Virus record (IMG/VR): IMGVR_UViG_3300043313_001605
Location: 1 to 35,099 of that record
Source of the DNA: a virus
DNA: 35,099 bases
Direction: 5' to 3' (one strand)
This document shows positions 22,021-28,714 of this stretch, one piece after another; the stretch's first letter is position 1; each line of letters starts with the position of its first letter. The position numbers and the translations under genes are program-made. The notes beneath the pieces were generated by a model that searched no databases, had not been told where the DNA came from, and saw only the letters and a list, made by a program, of their open reading frames with translations.

Positions 22021-22464
22021 ATGCGTAAGCGCCCTAAGCAACTCGTGAGACTCTGGCGAGATGTGCCAGGTAGCGAACGCGTTGACCGGGACTTCATTGA
22101 GGGGTGCGGCGGGGCAAACCCCGAGCGCTGGACCACAGCGAAGGACCCGGAGAAAGCAGCATCGGAGTGGGTTGAGCGGAAACTGAGTGCGCTTGACCGC
22201 CCTGACGCGTGCGCGGCGGCCATACGCTGGGGCGGAACGTCCCAGAAATGGAAACAATGTAGCCAGCGGGTCGCACCAGGCTATCAGTTGTGTTTCCACC
22301 ACGGAGGCGCGCATCCACCAAAGCCCGTGTACATCAAAAAGTCGGCTGACCCACAATGGGTTACAGGCCGTCTTAAACAGAGACGTGCAAGCCTGCTTCG
22401 GAAACGACAGGAGATCGACAAGATGATCGCTAAAGTTGAAGATCTTCTGGCGTCTTATGACTAA
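22021..22464 (+). CDS. Cys/His (HGG-type) zinc-binding protein of HNH cassette
   Basis: The product is 147 aa from ATG 22021 (an earlier in-frame ATG at 21988 precedes the promoter and is unlikely). The centre has DACAAAIRWGG followed by KQCSQRVAPGYQLCFHHGG (about 78-96), matching the C-x-x-x-V-x-G-x-x-x-C-x-x-HGG knuckle common in small phage proteins, presumably zinc-binding. The C-terminus is a basic coiled coil (RRASLLRKRQEIDKMIAKVE). First gene of a three-gene plus-strand operon ending in an HNH nuclease; may bind DNA. Confidence 0.7.
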   Translation: MRKRPKQLVRLWRDVPGSERVDRDFIEGCGGANPERWTTAKDPEKAASEWVERKLSALDRPDACAAAIRWGGTSQKWKQCSQRVAPGYQLCFHHGGAHPPKPVYIKKSADPQWVTGRLKQRRASLLRKRQEIDKMIAKVEDLLASYD

Positions 22465-22588
22465 GCAGATGATCTCCTTCACCGACCCGCAACGGAAGTT
22501 CTTGATCCGTGAAGCCAAGCGGCTCGGCATCTCCATCGCGGAACTCGTCAGGCGCATCATTGACGCGCACATCGAGGCCACGAAATGA
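22457..22588 (+). CDS. ribbon-helix-helix mini-regulator
   Basis: The product is 43 aa. A short strand (MISFTDPQRKF) is followed by two helices (LIREAKRLGIS and IAELVRRIIDAH), the ribbon-helix-helix layout of CopG/Arc-type DNA-binding proteins. It overlaps the first cassette gene by eight bases and the HNH gene by ATGA, which supports translation and a common operon. It could repress the cassette promoter; this is inference. Confidence 0.72.
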   Translation: MTKQMISFTDPQRKFLIREAKRLGISIAELVRRIIDAHIEATK

Positions 22589-23031
22589 AGGACGTAGCAA
22601 CTCGCTTCTGGGAGAAGGTCGACAAGGACGGCCCTGTGTCGACGCACCGCCCAGATCTTGGGCCGTGCTGGCTGTGGACCGCGTCCCTCATTGGCCGTGG
22701 CTACGGGCAATTCGGCGTAGGACGGCGCACAGAAGGCAACGTTGTGGCTCACAGGTGGGCCTATGAGTCGGTCCACGGTCCACTCCTGCCAGGATTCGAA
22801 CTCGACCATCTCTGCCGCGTGCGCCGGTGCGTCCGGCCGAGCCATCTCGAGCCTGTCACACACCGAGTCAACGTGCTTCGCGGCGAGAGCCTTAGCGCGC
22901 GTCGCTCCAAGCAGACTCACTGCAAGTACGGCCACGCCTTCACGCCTGAAAACACGTACTGGCGCGGCAGGAGACGCGTTTGCCGGACGTGCGCCGCCGA
23001 TTGGCAGCGGAGTCAGCGGGCTTGCCACTGA
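22585..23031 (+). CDS. HNH endonuclease
   Basis: The product is 148 aa. It starts FWEKVDKDG, then GPCWLWTASLIGRGYGQFGV, AHRWAYESVHGPL, LDHLCRVRRCVRPSHLEPVT (the HNH core with LDHLC and the HLEPVT end), and a C-terminal zinc knuckle (HCKYGH...CRTC). This is the common free-standing phage HNH type that cuts DNA and promotes spread of its own gene. It is the third gene of the plus-strand cassette and is inserted against the direction of the late operon. It ends 14 bases before the CgeB-like gene. Confidence 0.9.
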   Translation: MKDVATRFWEKVDKDGPVSTHRPDLGPCWLWTASLIGRGYGQFGVGRRTEGNVVAHRWAYESVHGPLLPGFELDHLCRVRRCVRPSHLEPVTHRVNVLRGESLSARRSKQTHCKYGHAFTPENTYWRGRRRVCRTCAADWQRSQRACH

Positions 23032-23045
23032 ATGCTTGCTGACGA

Positions 23046-23966
23046 TCATGCGGCGACCCCTTCCCCGATCCCGCACGTCGTCAGCACGGTCTGCAGCCGC
23101 GCCCCGTAGGTGTGACCAGCCAGCCGCGCCGCGCACTGCTTTCGAATCGCCTCGCCCTGGTCGGACGCATCGAGCAGGCTGGCGACGAGCGCGACGCACT
23201 CCGCCTCCGTGCGAAACGTTGGGAGTTCCGGCACGAGCGTGTCCACCTCCGGCCGCCATTCACTGACGACGTTCGCGCCGCAGGCGAGCGCTTCATACAC
23301 ACGCGGGTTGAGCGCCGTCGCCACGGTCTGCCGCGCGTTGAAGTGATGGATCTGGCGGAAGACGTTCAGGATGATCCGGGTCTGCTGATAGAGCCGCGCG
23401 GTCTGGGCCGGCGCGATGTTGCCGGAGAGACAGCGGCGCTGGACCTGCGGATCGGCCCACGCGCCCCCGACGACGTAATCGAGCAGATCCGCGTCCGCGA
23501 GGGCGGAGAGATACCGATCCCGCGTTTGGTTCCCGCCCCCAATAAAGCCCACGCGGTGCATCTTCTCGACGTCACGCGCGTGATGGACGTGCGGGTCGTA
23601 GCAGACCGGCAAATAGGACGCATGAAGATGCCGATCGAGCGTCGCGCGATCGTTCACGAAGACGTAATCGAACTGCGTCGAGAACCGCGCGCAGTCGTCC
23701 ACCTCATAAGGCTCGTCAAGAAGCCAGATCGCCGAGCGGAGGCCGAAGCCACGCACGTTCGCAAAGCGTTGGCAGAACCGCCGACCGTGGACGACGAACA
23801 GGAGATCCGGCGCGAAGGCCGCGATCTGGTCCTGCAGGTTCGGCGCGTCCCACCCTGCATGCGCATAGGCGATCCCGAGATCCGCGGCCGCGTGGACGAG
23901 CCCCTGCGTGAAGACGTCCCCGCACGAGAGGAATTGATAATCCACGCCGAAGACGCGCGCTGTCAT
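23046..23966 (-). CDS. CgeB-like family 1 glycosyltransferase
   Basis: The product is 306 aa, a GT-B fold. The N-terminal domain contains FAPDLLFVVHGRRF and SAIWLLDEPYEVDD. The C-terminal domain has VGFIGGGNQTRDRYLSALAD and the key donor-binding block LNVFRQIHHFNARQTVATA followed by LNPRVYEALACGANVVSEW. This is the CgeB (spore-coat glycan) type. It probably glycosylates virion proteins. Start fixed by an ATGA overlap; its stop (TCATG at 23046) would allow an ATGA coupling to the next gene, now interrupted by the HNH cassette. Confidence 0.87.
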   Translation of the reverse strand: MTARVFGVDYQFLSCGDVFTQGLVHAAADLGIAYAHAGWDAPNLQDQIAAFAPDLLFVVHGRRFCQRFANVRGFGLRSAIWLLDEPYEVDDCARFSTQFDYVFVNDRATLDRHLHASYLPVCYDPHVHHARDVEKMHRVGFIGGGNQTRDRYLSALADADLLDYVVGGAWADPQVQRRCLSGNIAPAQTARLYQQTRIILNVFRQIHHFNARQTVATALNPRVYEALACGANVVSEWRPEVDTLVPELPTFRTEAECVALVASLLDASDQGEAIRKQCAARLAGHTYGARLQTVLTTCGIGEGVAA

Positions 23967-24244
23967 CGGTCGCACCGTTTCAGGACGAGCAGCTTCGCGC
24001 CGTCGGCTTCGATGTGCACTTCGATTAACTCGACCAGTTCAGACGTATGCTCCGGCCGTTCGTAGATCTGTCTAAGTAACCCCACTGAGAAGCGCATCCG
24101 ATCGCCGACTTCGACACGCGGCTTCACTGGGACACTCGTTAAGTCGCCTTCTCGGACTTCACGGTTAGGCGGAAAGACCGGCGGCTTCACGACTTCTGTT
24201 GTCGCCTTGCCACCCGTCGTACCGACGACGTCCAGATCCTTCAT
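23963..24244 (-). CDS. small protein in sugar-enzyme block, unknown function
   Basis: The product is 93 aa starting by ATGA overlap. The N-terminal half is Val/Pro/Lys-rich (VVKPPVFPPNREVREGDL). The C-terminal half is helix then strand (RMRFSVGLLRQIYER, ELVELIEVHIEADGAKLLVL). No recognised motif. Its strict coupling between the MptE-like and CgeB-like enzymes suggests it assists them, but this is context only. Confidence 0.6.
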   Translation of the reverse strand: MKDLDVVGTTGGKATTEVVKPPVFPPNREVREGDLTSVPVKPRVEVGDRMRFSVGLLRQIYERPEHTSELVELIEVHIEADGAKLLVLKRCDR

Positions 24245-24858
24245 GCGGCCCGCTCCAGTCGCGCGATCTCGTCTTCGAGCGGCGCGCGTGGAAAGACGCC
24301 TAGCGCGGTCCGGCGCGAGCAATTCACAACTTCGATGTTCAGCGCCGCGAGCGGCTCGACGAGACTCGGGAACGCCTCGATCATCGCGCCGTACGGCGAG
24401 GGTTGCCGATCGGGATGATCGCCGTGCCAATGGGTCCGCCCATCGGGCGCCGGACTCAAGTCGTAGCCAAGGAGCAGGATCCGCGCCGCGCCGAGATGGA
24501 CGGCCAGGCCGATGGCTTGGTACCCACTGTTGAAGCCAGTGCGGAGTCCGGTCGGCTCGAGCTCGAGGCCGAGCGGCCCGGTGTTCTGCAACACCTGGAC
24601 GTCGGGCCACGTCACTGGGTCAGACGCGGCGATCGAATACTTCGGACCGTGGAACGCCGGCGCGCCGTGTTCCCAGTCCCACCATTTCGCGTCGGCGGCA
24701 TAGAGCACGTCCGCCCACGGCGCGAGCTTGTAACTGCTGTTGATGGCGATGACGCGCGCGCGGCCGCGCACGAGGTCAACATCCTCTGGCGTGAGACTGG
24801 GACCGCTCCCGATCAGGACGAACGTCTCGCCTGGCCAGAGACGCGGGACCGTCGTCAC
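24241..24858 (-). CDS. DUF115/MptE-like Rossmann protein, putative sugar transferase
   Basis: The product is 205 aa with a GTG start in a GTGA overlap. GETFVLIGSGPSLTPEDVDL (about 10-29) is the glycine-rich start of the 6-hydroxymethylpterin kinase-like/DUF115 fold, which also occurs in flagellin (Maf-type) glycosyltransferases. ADVLYAADAKWWDWEHGAPA, TGFNSGYQAIGLAVHLGA and ILLLGYDLSP complete the pattern. Because it stands directly after collagen-like genes and before glycosyltransferases, sugar transfer to a virion protein is the best guess. First enzyme of the block. Confidence 0.65.
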   Translation of the reverse strand: MTTVPRLWPGETFVLIGSGPSLTPEDVDLVRGRARVIAINSSYKLAPWADVLYAADAKWWDWEHGAPAFHGPKYSIAASDPVTWPDVQVLQNTGPLGLELEPTGLRTGFNSGYQAIGLAVHLGAARILLLGYDLSPAPDGRTHWHGDHPDRQPSPYGAMIEAFPSLVEPLAALNIEVVNCSRRTALGVFPRAPLEDEIARLERAA

Positions 24859-25442
24859 GAGAAGTTCCTCCCCGGATCGCCCTTGTCGCCCTTCGGTCCT
24901 GACGGCCCGGCCGGTCCGAGTCGCCCGTTGGTCCCATCACGCCCGTGTTTCACCGACAGTCGCCACGCATCGTTGAGGCCGCCATCTTCCGGTTTCTCGT
25001 TGACGGTGTCCCGCTGCGCGATCCAGAAGGACCCACCAAACGTCACCCCGTCGCCTTTTTGATAGGCCGTGCCGAACACGAACACGCCCCGATCGAGAAT
25101 CTGGTAGAGCTTGATTTCGCGGCCGAGCGGCTTCCCGGTCGTCGCGTTGCGAAACACGAGCGTGCGCTCGTCCAGTTGCAGCACTTCGATGTCATCGATC
25201 GTGAGCGTTCCGTCGCGGCCGTTCGAGCCGTCCTTCCCGTTCACGCCGTCCGTGCCCTTCTCACCCCGCGCCCCGTCGCGCCCAGGCACTCCTGGCTGGC
25301 CGTCTCGCCCTGGCTTGCCTTCCGGCCCGGCGGGTCCAACGGCGCCGTCAAGCCCGCGCTCCTTCGCCTGGACGAACGCCACGTGATCGCGGAGGACCGG
25401 CGCCAGGCCGCGCACGATCGCCGTCAAGTCCTGGAGTCTCAT
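24855..25442 (-). CDS. collagen-like virion protein with C-terminal binding module
   Basis: The product is 195 aa. A helical start (RLQDLTAIVRGLAPVLRDHV) precedes about 14 G-x-y triplets (GPAGPEGKPGRDGQPG and onward, residues about 34-78). Next a beta module (VLQLDERTLVFRN) and GVFVFGTAYQKGDGVTFGGS with FWIAQRDTV resemble carbohydrate-binding modules of family 5/12. A second short G-x-y run ends the protein. It probably forms trimeric fibres. It begins by ATGA overlap and is followed directly by sugar enzymes, so it is a prime candidate for glycosylation. Confidence 0.75.
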   Translation of the reverse strand: MRLQDLTAIVRGLAPVLRDHVAFVQAKERGLDGAVGPAGPEGKPGRDGQPGVPGRDGARGEKGTDGVNGKDGSNGRDGTLTIDDIEVLQLDERTLVFRNATTGKPLGREIKLYQILDRGVFVFGTAYQKGDGVTFGGSFWIAQRDTVNEKPEDGGLNDAWRLSVKHGRDGTNGRLGPAGPSGPKGDKGDPGRNFS

Positions 25443-26398
25443 GCGTCCAATGCCTCCAGGAGGAGCCACAGATCCTCATCGTCCGCCTGCTGCTGCTGTA
25501 GATCCGTCCACGCTGTATCGAGAGCGTCCGGCGGCGTGACGGGCCGCCACTCGGGTTCATCGGTGCCCTCGGCGGTCATCCGACCGACGGCGGCACGGGT
25601 CGTAACGCCACGCGGCGCGACGGAGGCGCCGGCCGATCCCGCGGACACGCCGACCGCGGCGTGCGCTGCGACGCCAGCCGGAGAGGCCGAGCCGTCTGCG
25701 GCGACGTCGACCGTGCCGACCGTCGCGCCCGTCGCGACGCCGTCCGGCGTGGCTGAGGCTGATCCCGACGCGGTCGCGCGCCCGACAGACGCATGCGCCG
25801 ACACACCCGCCGGGGCGGCGACGGCGTGGACCCGTGTCACCCGACGCTGGCGGGGCGGCAGCAGCGGCGCCACAGCGCCGGGGTCGTCCAACACGGTCGG
25901 CACCGAGACGATCGCGGTGCCGACCGACGCGACCATCGCGACGCCCTCCGGCGTGGCCGTCCCATTCAGCGGATCGCCCGTCGCCGTCGCGTCGCCGACC
26001 GCGCTGAGCATCGAGACACCAAGGGGATCGGCCACGCCACCGCCGCTGGCGATCGCGGTCCCGACGGCGCCGATGACGACGACCCCCGTGGGCACCGCCA
26101 GGCCATCACCCATGCCTGTCGGCGTGCCCACCGCACTGGCGCTCGAGACGCCCGCCGGTGCCGCGACGCTCGCCCCGCTGGCGACGGCGGTGCCCACCGA
26201 AGCCGCCATGGCCACACCGGCCGGCGCCGTGATCGCGTCGCCGGTGGCGATCGCGGTCCCGACAGCCGCGGTGACGGCGACGCCGGCCGGAGTTGCTGTC
26301 GCATCGGCCGCGCCTGGTGCCGCCGTCACGCCCTGTGGAATGACATGGAACAGTTTCCGCGTGAGCGTTTCGCCGCCGGGACTTAGACGGATCGGCAT
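25439..26398 (-). CDS. GV-repeat structural protein (ten degenerate repeats)
   Basis: The product is 319 aa. Ten copies of a 20-23-residue unit, consensus P-x-G-V-x-x-x-A-x-V-G-x-A-x-A-x-G, run from about residue 33 to 287 with one break (DDPGAVAPLLPPRQRRV). Examples are APAGVAMAASVGTAVASG and ATPDGVATGATVGTVDVA. Each unit looks like two beta strands around Gly-Val turns, as in fibrous virion proteins with a repeated GAVGTVTV theme. The C-terminus is acidic and helical (LQQQQADDEDLWLLLEAL). It lies between small structural proteins and the collagen-like protein. Function inferred as fibre or capsid decoration. Confidence 0.7.
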   Translation of the reverse strand: MPIRLSPGGETLTRKLFHVIPQGVTAAPGAADATATPAGVAVTAAVGTAIATGDAITAPAGVAMAASVGTAVASGASVAAPAGVSSASAVGTPTGMGDGLAVPTGVVVIGAVGTAIASGGGVADPLGVSMLSAVGDATATGDPLNGTATPEGVAMVASVGTAIVSVPTVLDDPGAVAPLLPPRQRRVTRVHAVAAPAGVSAHASVGRATASGSASATPDGVATGATVGTVDVAADGSASPAGVAAHAAVGVSAGSAGASVAPRGVTTRAAVGRMTAEGTDEPEWRPVTPPDALDTAWTDLQQQQADDEDLWLLLEALDA

Positions 26399-26399
26399 C

Positions 26400-26939
26400 T
26401 CAGTTCAGGCTCTGCCAGATTGCGAAGTGTGGAATCACCGAGGGCGCGACCGAGAACGTCACGCCGATCCAGAGGGCGCTCGCCACGGTGGTGTCCACAG
26501 AGACGCTGGCCGTGCTGCTGCAGACAACCGTCGTGGCGCTCGACGCCGTCGCCACCGCCCCGTTCGAAGTCCAGACCCCGTGCCCGGTCGCGGTGGAATT
26601 CGCGCCCGCCGCGATCCCGATCGTGCGGAACTGGAGCCAATATTCGAAGACAAACGGCGCGAGCGTGATGCTCGGCACGTAGTTCTGCGTGGGCGACGTG
26701 CCCAGCGCGACCCCGCCAATCACGAGCCCGAACCGCGGGGTGATGATCAGCGTGCCCGCAGTACCCGTCGTGCACGTGCCGCCGACGGTGAGCTTGTAGA
26801 CCTTCCCGGCCTTCGGTTCATTCGCCGGGATCGGCGTGAAGAGCGTCGGCACGAGCACGGTTTCGCTCGTGGCCGTGATCGTCGGCAATGCCGCCGACGG
26901 GGGATCCATCGTCAGATCGGCGACGTACTGGCGACTCAC
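26400..26939 (-). CDS. virion structural protein, unknown type
   Basis: The product is 179 aa. It is beta-rich and nearly without charged clusters: GKVYKLTVGGTCTTGTAGTL, NYVPSITLAPFVFEYWLQFR, then IGIAAGANSTATGHGVW. Such composition is usual for small virion surface proteins. It sits immediately before the GV-repeat gene with no spacer. No family is recognised. Confidence 0.68.
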   Translation of the reverse strand: MSRQYVADLTMDPPSAALPTITATSETVLVPTLFTPIPANEPKAGKVYKLTVGGTCTTGTAGTLIITPRFGLVIGGVALGTSPTQNYVPSITLAPFVFEYWLQFRTIGIAAGANSTATGHGVWTSNGAVATASSATTVVCSSTASVSVDTTVASALWIGVTFSVAPSVIPHFAIWQSLN

Positions 26940-26940
26940 A

Positions 26941-27126
26941 TCAGCTGCCCTTCTTGATCGGGCCGAAGTGGGTCGCCGGCTGTACGCGGTTTTGGTTCAC
27001 CGCCTGATGCGCGGCAATCACTTCTTTGGCGGCCTCAAGGAGTCCGTAACAGAGCAACCGATTTTCGAGCGGCCCCGTGACAGAAACCTGTCCGAGCTCG
27101 TTCAGCACGATGTGGAGTTCCACCAT
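26941..27126 (-). CDS. small late protein, unknown function
   Basis: The product is 61 aa starting by a TAATG overlap. It reads VELHIVLNELGQVSVTGPLE, then NRLLCYGLLEAAKEVIAAHQ. This is a compact strand-strand-helix frame seen in small phage proteins encoded among structural genes. The coupling supports a real gene. Role unknown. Confidence 0.68.
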   Translation of the reverse strand: MVELHIVLNELGQVSVTGPLENRLLCYGLLEAAKEVIAAHQAVNQNRVQPATHFGPIKKGS

Positions 27127-27554
27127 TACGTAATCCTTACCGTCGCGGCCGCAGCCGTGGCCGCCGGCAGCGTGACCAGAAAATTGCCGTTCGTCGCCGT
27201 GATGTCTCCACCAAAGTCCAAGACGGCAACGGCTTTGTTGCTCTTGGAACTGTTGTAGATGAGCGCCCCACGTGCCGAGCCCGTGAAGCCGGTCCAGAGC
27301 GGATCGGTCGTCCAGTCGAGAATCGCCGTGTCCGTGTCGAGCGCGGCGGTGAACCCGACGAGCGCCTGTCCGCCCGCGGCGTACGTCCCAGAGTTCGCGA
27401 CTTCGTTCGTGGCGCTGTAGGCCGTCGTGGACTTCGACAGCGTCGCCGACGACGTGTACAGCGCGATTTTGTAGACGTCCGCGGCGAGATGCGTCCCGCT
27501 CCCGTCGAGTACTTCTTTCTTGAAGCTGTTGCATACGGACGCCGTAATCGCCAT
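27126..27554 (-). CDS. small virion structural protein
   Basis: The product is 142 aa behind AAGGAGG placed three bases from the ATG, a strong start. It contains DVYKIALYTSSATLSKSTTA, TYAAGGQALVGFTAAL and ARGALIYNSSKSNKAVAVLD, a beta-rich pattern found in uncharacterised phage structural proteins. Likely abundant in the virion (decoration or fibre subunit). Confidence 0.7.
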   Translation of the reverse strand: MAITASVCNSFKKEVLDGSGTHLAADVYKIALYTSSATLSKSTTAYSATNEVANSGTYAAGGQALVGFTAALDTDTAILDWTTDPLWTGFTGSARGALIYNSSKSNKAVAVLDFGGDITATNGNFLVTLPAATAAAATVRIT

Positions 27555-27606
27555 GCGCCTCCTTGTTCGCCGTCAGACAACCACCGACTAGCCGCCAGGA
27601 GGCGTG

Positions 27607-27627
27607 CGCCCGACACTCTGTCGGGCG
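27607..27627. repeat. perfect intergenic hairpin
   Basis: CGCCCGACA-CTC-TGTCGGGCG is a perfect 9-bp stem with a 3-base loop. It stands in the 160-bp gap (27555-27714) between the collagen-like gene and the structural gene that has a strong ribosome-binding site. There is no T-tract, so it could be an RNA-processing or stability element. Otherwise the gap holds only that binding site; a second imperfect pair CGCCTCC/GGAGGCG flanks it. Confidence 0.5.
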
Positions 27628-27714
27628 ACGTTCAACCGCTGGCGCGCTAACCCGCGCAATGTTGGGCGACAAATCCCGGTCGAGTTGTCATCTCGGCCGG
27701 CGTCGCCCTCACTG

Positions 27715-28077
27715 TTACGTCACGTCTTCGATCTCGAACTTCACGGCGCCCTGCGCGTCCCGCACGACGCGTCGTTTCGTGGGCGGGACGAGATCGCCGA
27801 GCTCCTTCCGCAAGAGGTCCGTCAACGCCGCCGCGATCGCGTCGGGATCCATATCGTCGGCCGGCGCGGGCGCATCCTGTCCCGGCGGGCCGGGATCGCC
27901 CTTCGGTCCGGGATCGCCCGCAGGTCCCGGCGGACCGGGAGGGCCAGGGACTGCGGCAACGGCGCGGAGCGTGGCGACCGTCGTCTCGATCGCGTCGCAA
28001 CGCTTGACGATCGGCGCGGTGGCCCGTTTCACGAAGGTCACCACTTCGGCGGCGAGCGCGTCGACATCAACAGACAT
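27715..28077 (-). CDS. collagen-like virion protein
   Basis: The product is 120 aa from ATG 28077. A helical N-terminal part (DALAAEVVTFVKRATAPIVK) with coiled-coil character leads to nine G-x-y triplets (GPPGPPGPAGDPGPKGDPGP, about 55-80), then an acidic helix (DPDAIAAALTDLLRKELG) and a basic end. It probably trimerises as a short fibre. It is the first late gene after the HNH insertion behind the portal. Candidate substrate of the sugar enzymes downstream. Confidence 0.75.
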   Translation of the reverse strand: MSVDVDALAAEVVTFVKRATAPIVKRCDAIETTVATLRAVAAVPGPPGPPGPAGDPGPKGDPGPPGQDAPAPADDMDPDAIAAALTDLLRKELGDLVPPTKRRVVRDAQGAVKFEIEDVT

Positions 28078-28085
28078 GGGATAAT
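28077..28085 (+). promoter_or_regulatory. extended -10 promoter of second HNH gene
   Basis: TGGGATAAT has a TG-N extension and GATAAT (28080-28085), 11 bases before the ATG at 28097. This leaves a leader of only a few bases and no Shine-Dalgarno site. It overlaps a short palindrome, GACAT...ATGTC, at 28073-28088. Confidence 0.45.
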
Positions 28086-28096
28086 GTCCAGTGATA

Positions 28097-28714
28097 ATGA
28101 GTCGGTTCTGTAACACCTGCCGGACCGAGAAACCGACTGCTGACTTCTACCAGAGTTACAAAACACAATGCAGGGCGTGCCTGAAAGCAAAGGCTCTGAA
28201 GACTCGCGACGAGAAACGTCGCTATTTGGCCGAATGGAGACGTCGCAATCCTGGCGCCCACGCGGCTTGGTATCAAAAGAACAAGACTCGGAAGCGGGAC
28301 TACTGGAAGAAATGGCGCGAGGCCAACAAGGAACATTGCCGCGCCGAATATCGGCGATGGGCGAAGGCGAACCCCGACAGGATCAACGCGCTGATCGCGA
28401 AGCGGACCGCCGCGAGAATAAAGGCCACACCATCGTGGGCGAACCACGACGCCATCAGAGCGATCTACCGTGAGGCCCTTCGATTGACGCGCGAAACCGG
28501 CGTCAGGCACGAGGTCGATCACGTCGTGCCACTGAGAAGCTCCGTCGTGTGCGGACTCCACGTTGAAGCCAACCTGCAAATCCTCACGAGCGCCGCCAAC
28601 AAGGCGAAGTCGAATCAGCTCCATGCAGCGCAGAGCTCCATTCCGGCCTGTTCCGCTCCGCGCTCGAGTGATTTCGCGAATTGCGTGACGACTTCCTTTG
28701 AAGTCGGCCCCTGA
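28097..28714 (+). CDS. HNH endonuclease with N-terminal zinc finger
   Basis: The product is 205 aa (GTG at 28091 is an alternative start). Two CxxC pairs (C5/C8 and C25/C28: FCNTC, CRACLKAK) form a zinc finger. A basic Trp/Lys-rich helical middle follows (RDYWKKWREANKEHCRAEY). The HNH core HEVDHVVPLRSSVVCG then HVEANLQILTSAANKAKSN completes the type found as free-standing phage homing nucleases. It lies opposite to the late operon between portal and collagen-like genes. Its last 33 codons are antisense to the portal 3' end, so the natural end was probably extended by insertion. Confidence 0.88.
   Translation: MSRFCNTCRTEKPTADFYQSYKTQCRACLKAKALKTRDEKRRYLAEWRRRNPGAHAAWYQKNKTRKRDYWKKWREANKEHCRAEYRRWAKANPDRINALIAKRTAARIKATPSWANHDAIRAIYREALRLTRETGVRHEVDHVVPLRSSVVCGLHVEANLQILTSAANKAKSNQLHAAQSSIPACSAPRSSDFANCVTTSFEVGP

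Noticed and set aside
21982-23259. Minus-strand open frame of 425 codons across the HNH cassette
   Set aside because: It is antisense to three plus-strand genes with clear motifs and runs into the CgeB-like gene in another frame.
24945-26957. Plus-strand open frame of 670 codons
   Set aside because: It is antisense to four coupled structural genes, low in complexity and Arg/Ala/Pro-rich, with no domain. It is a shadow of GC-rich coding DNA.
27555-27714. 14-codon frame starting near 27692 on the minus strand
   Set aside because: It is too short, has no ribosome-binding site and no motif; I treat the gap as non-coding.
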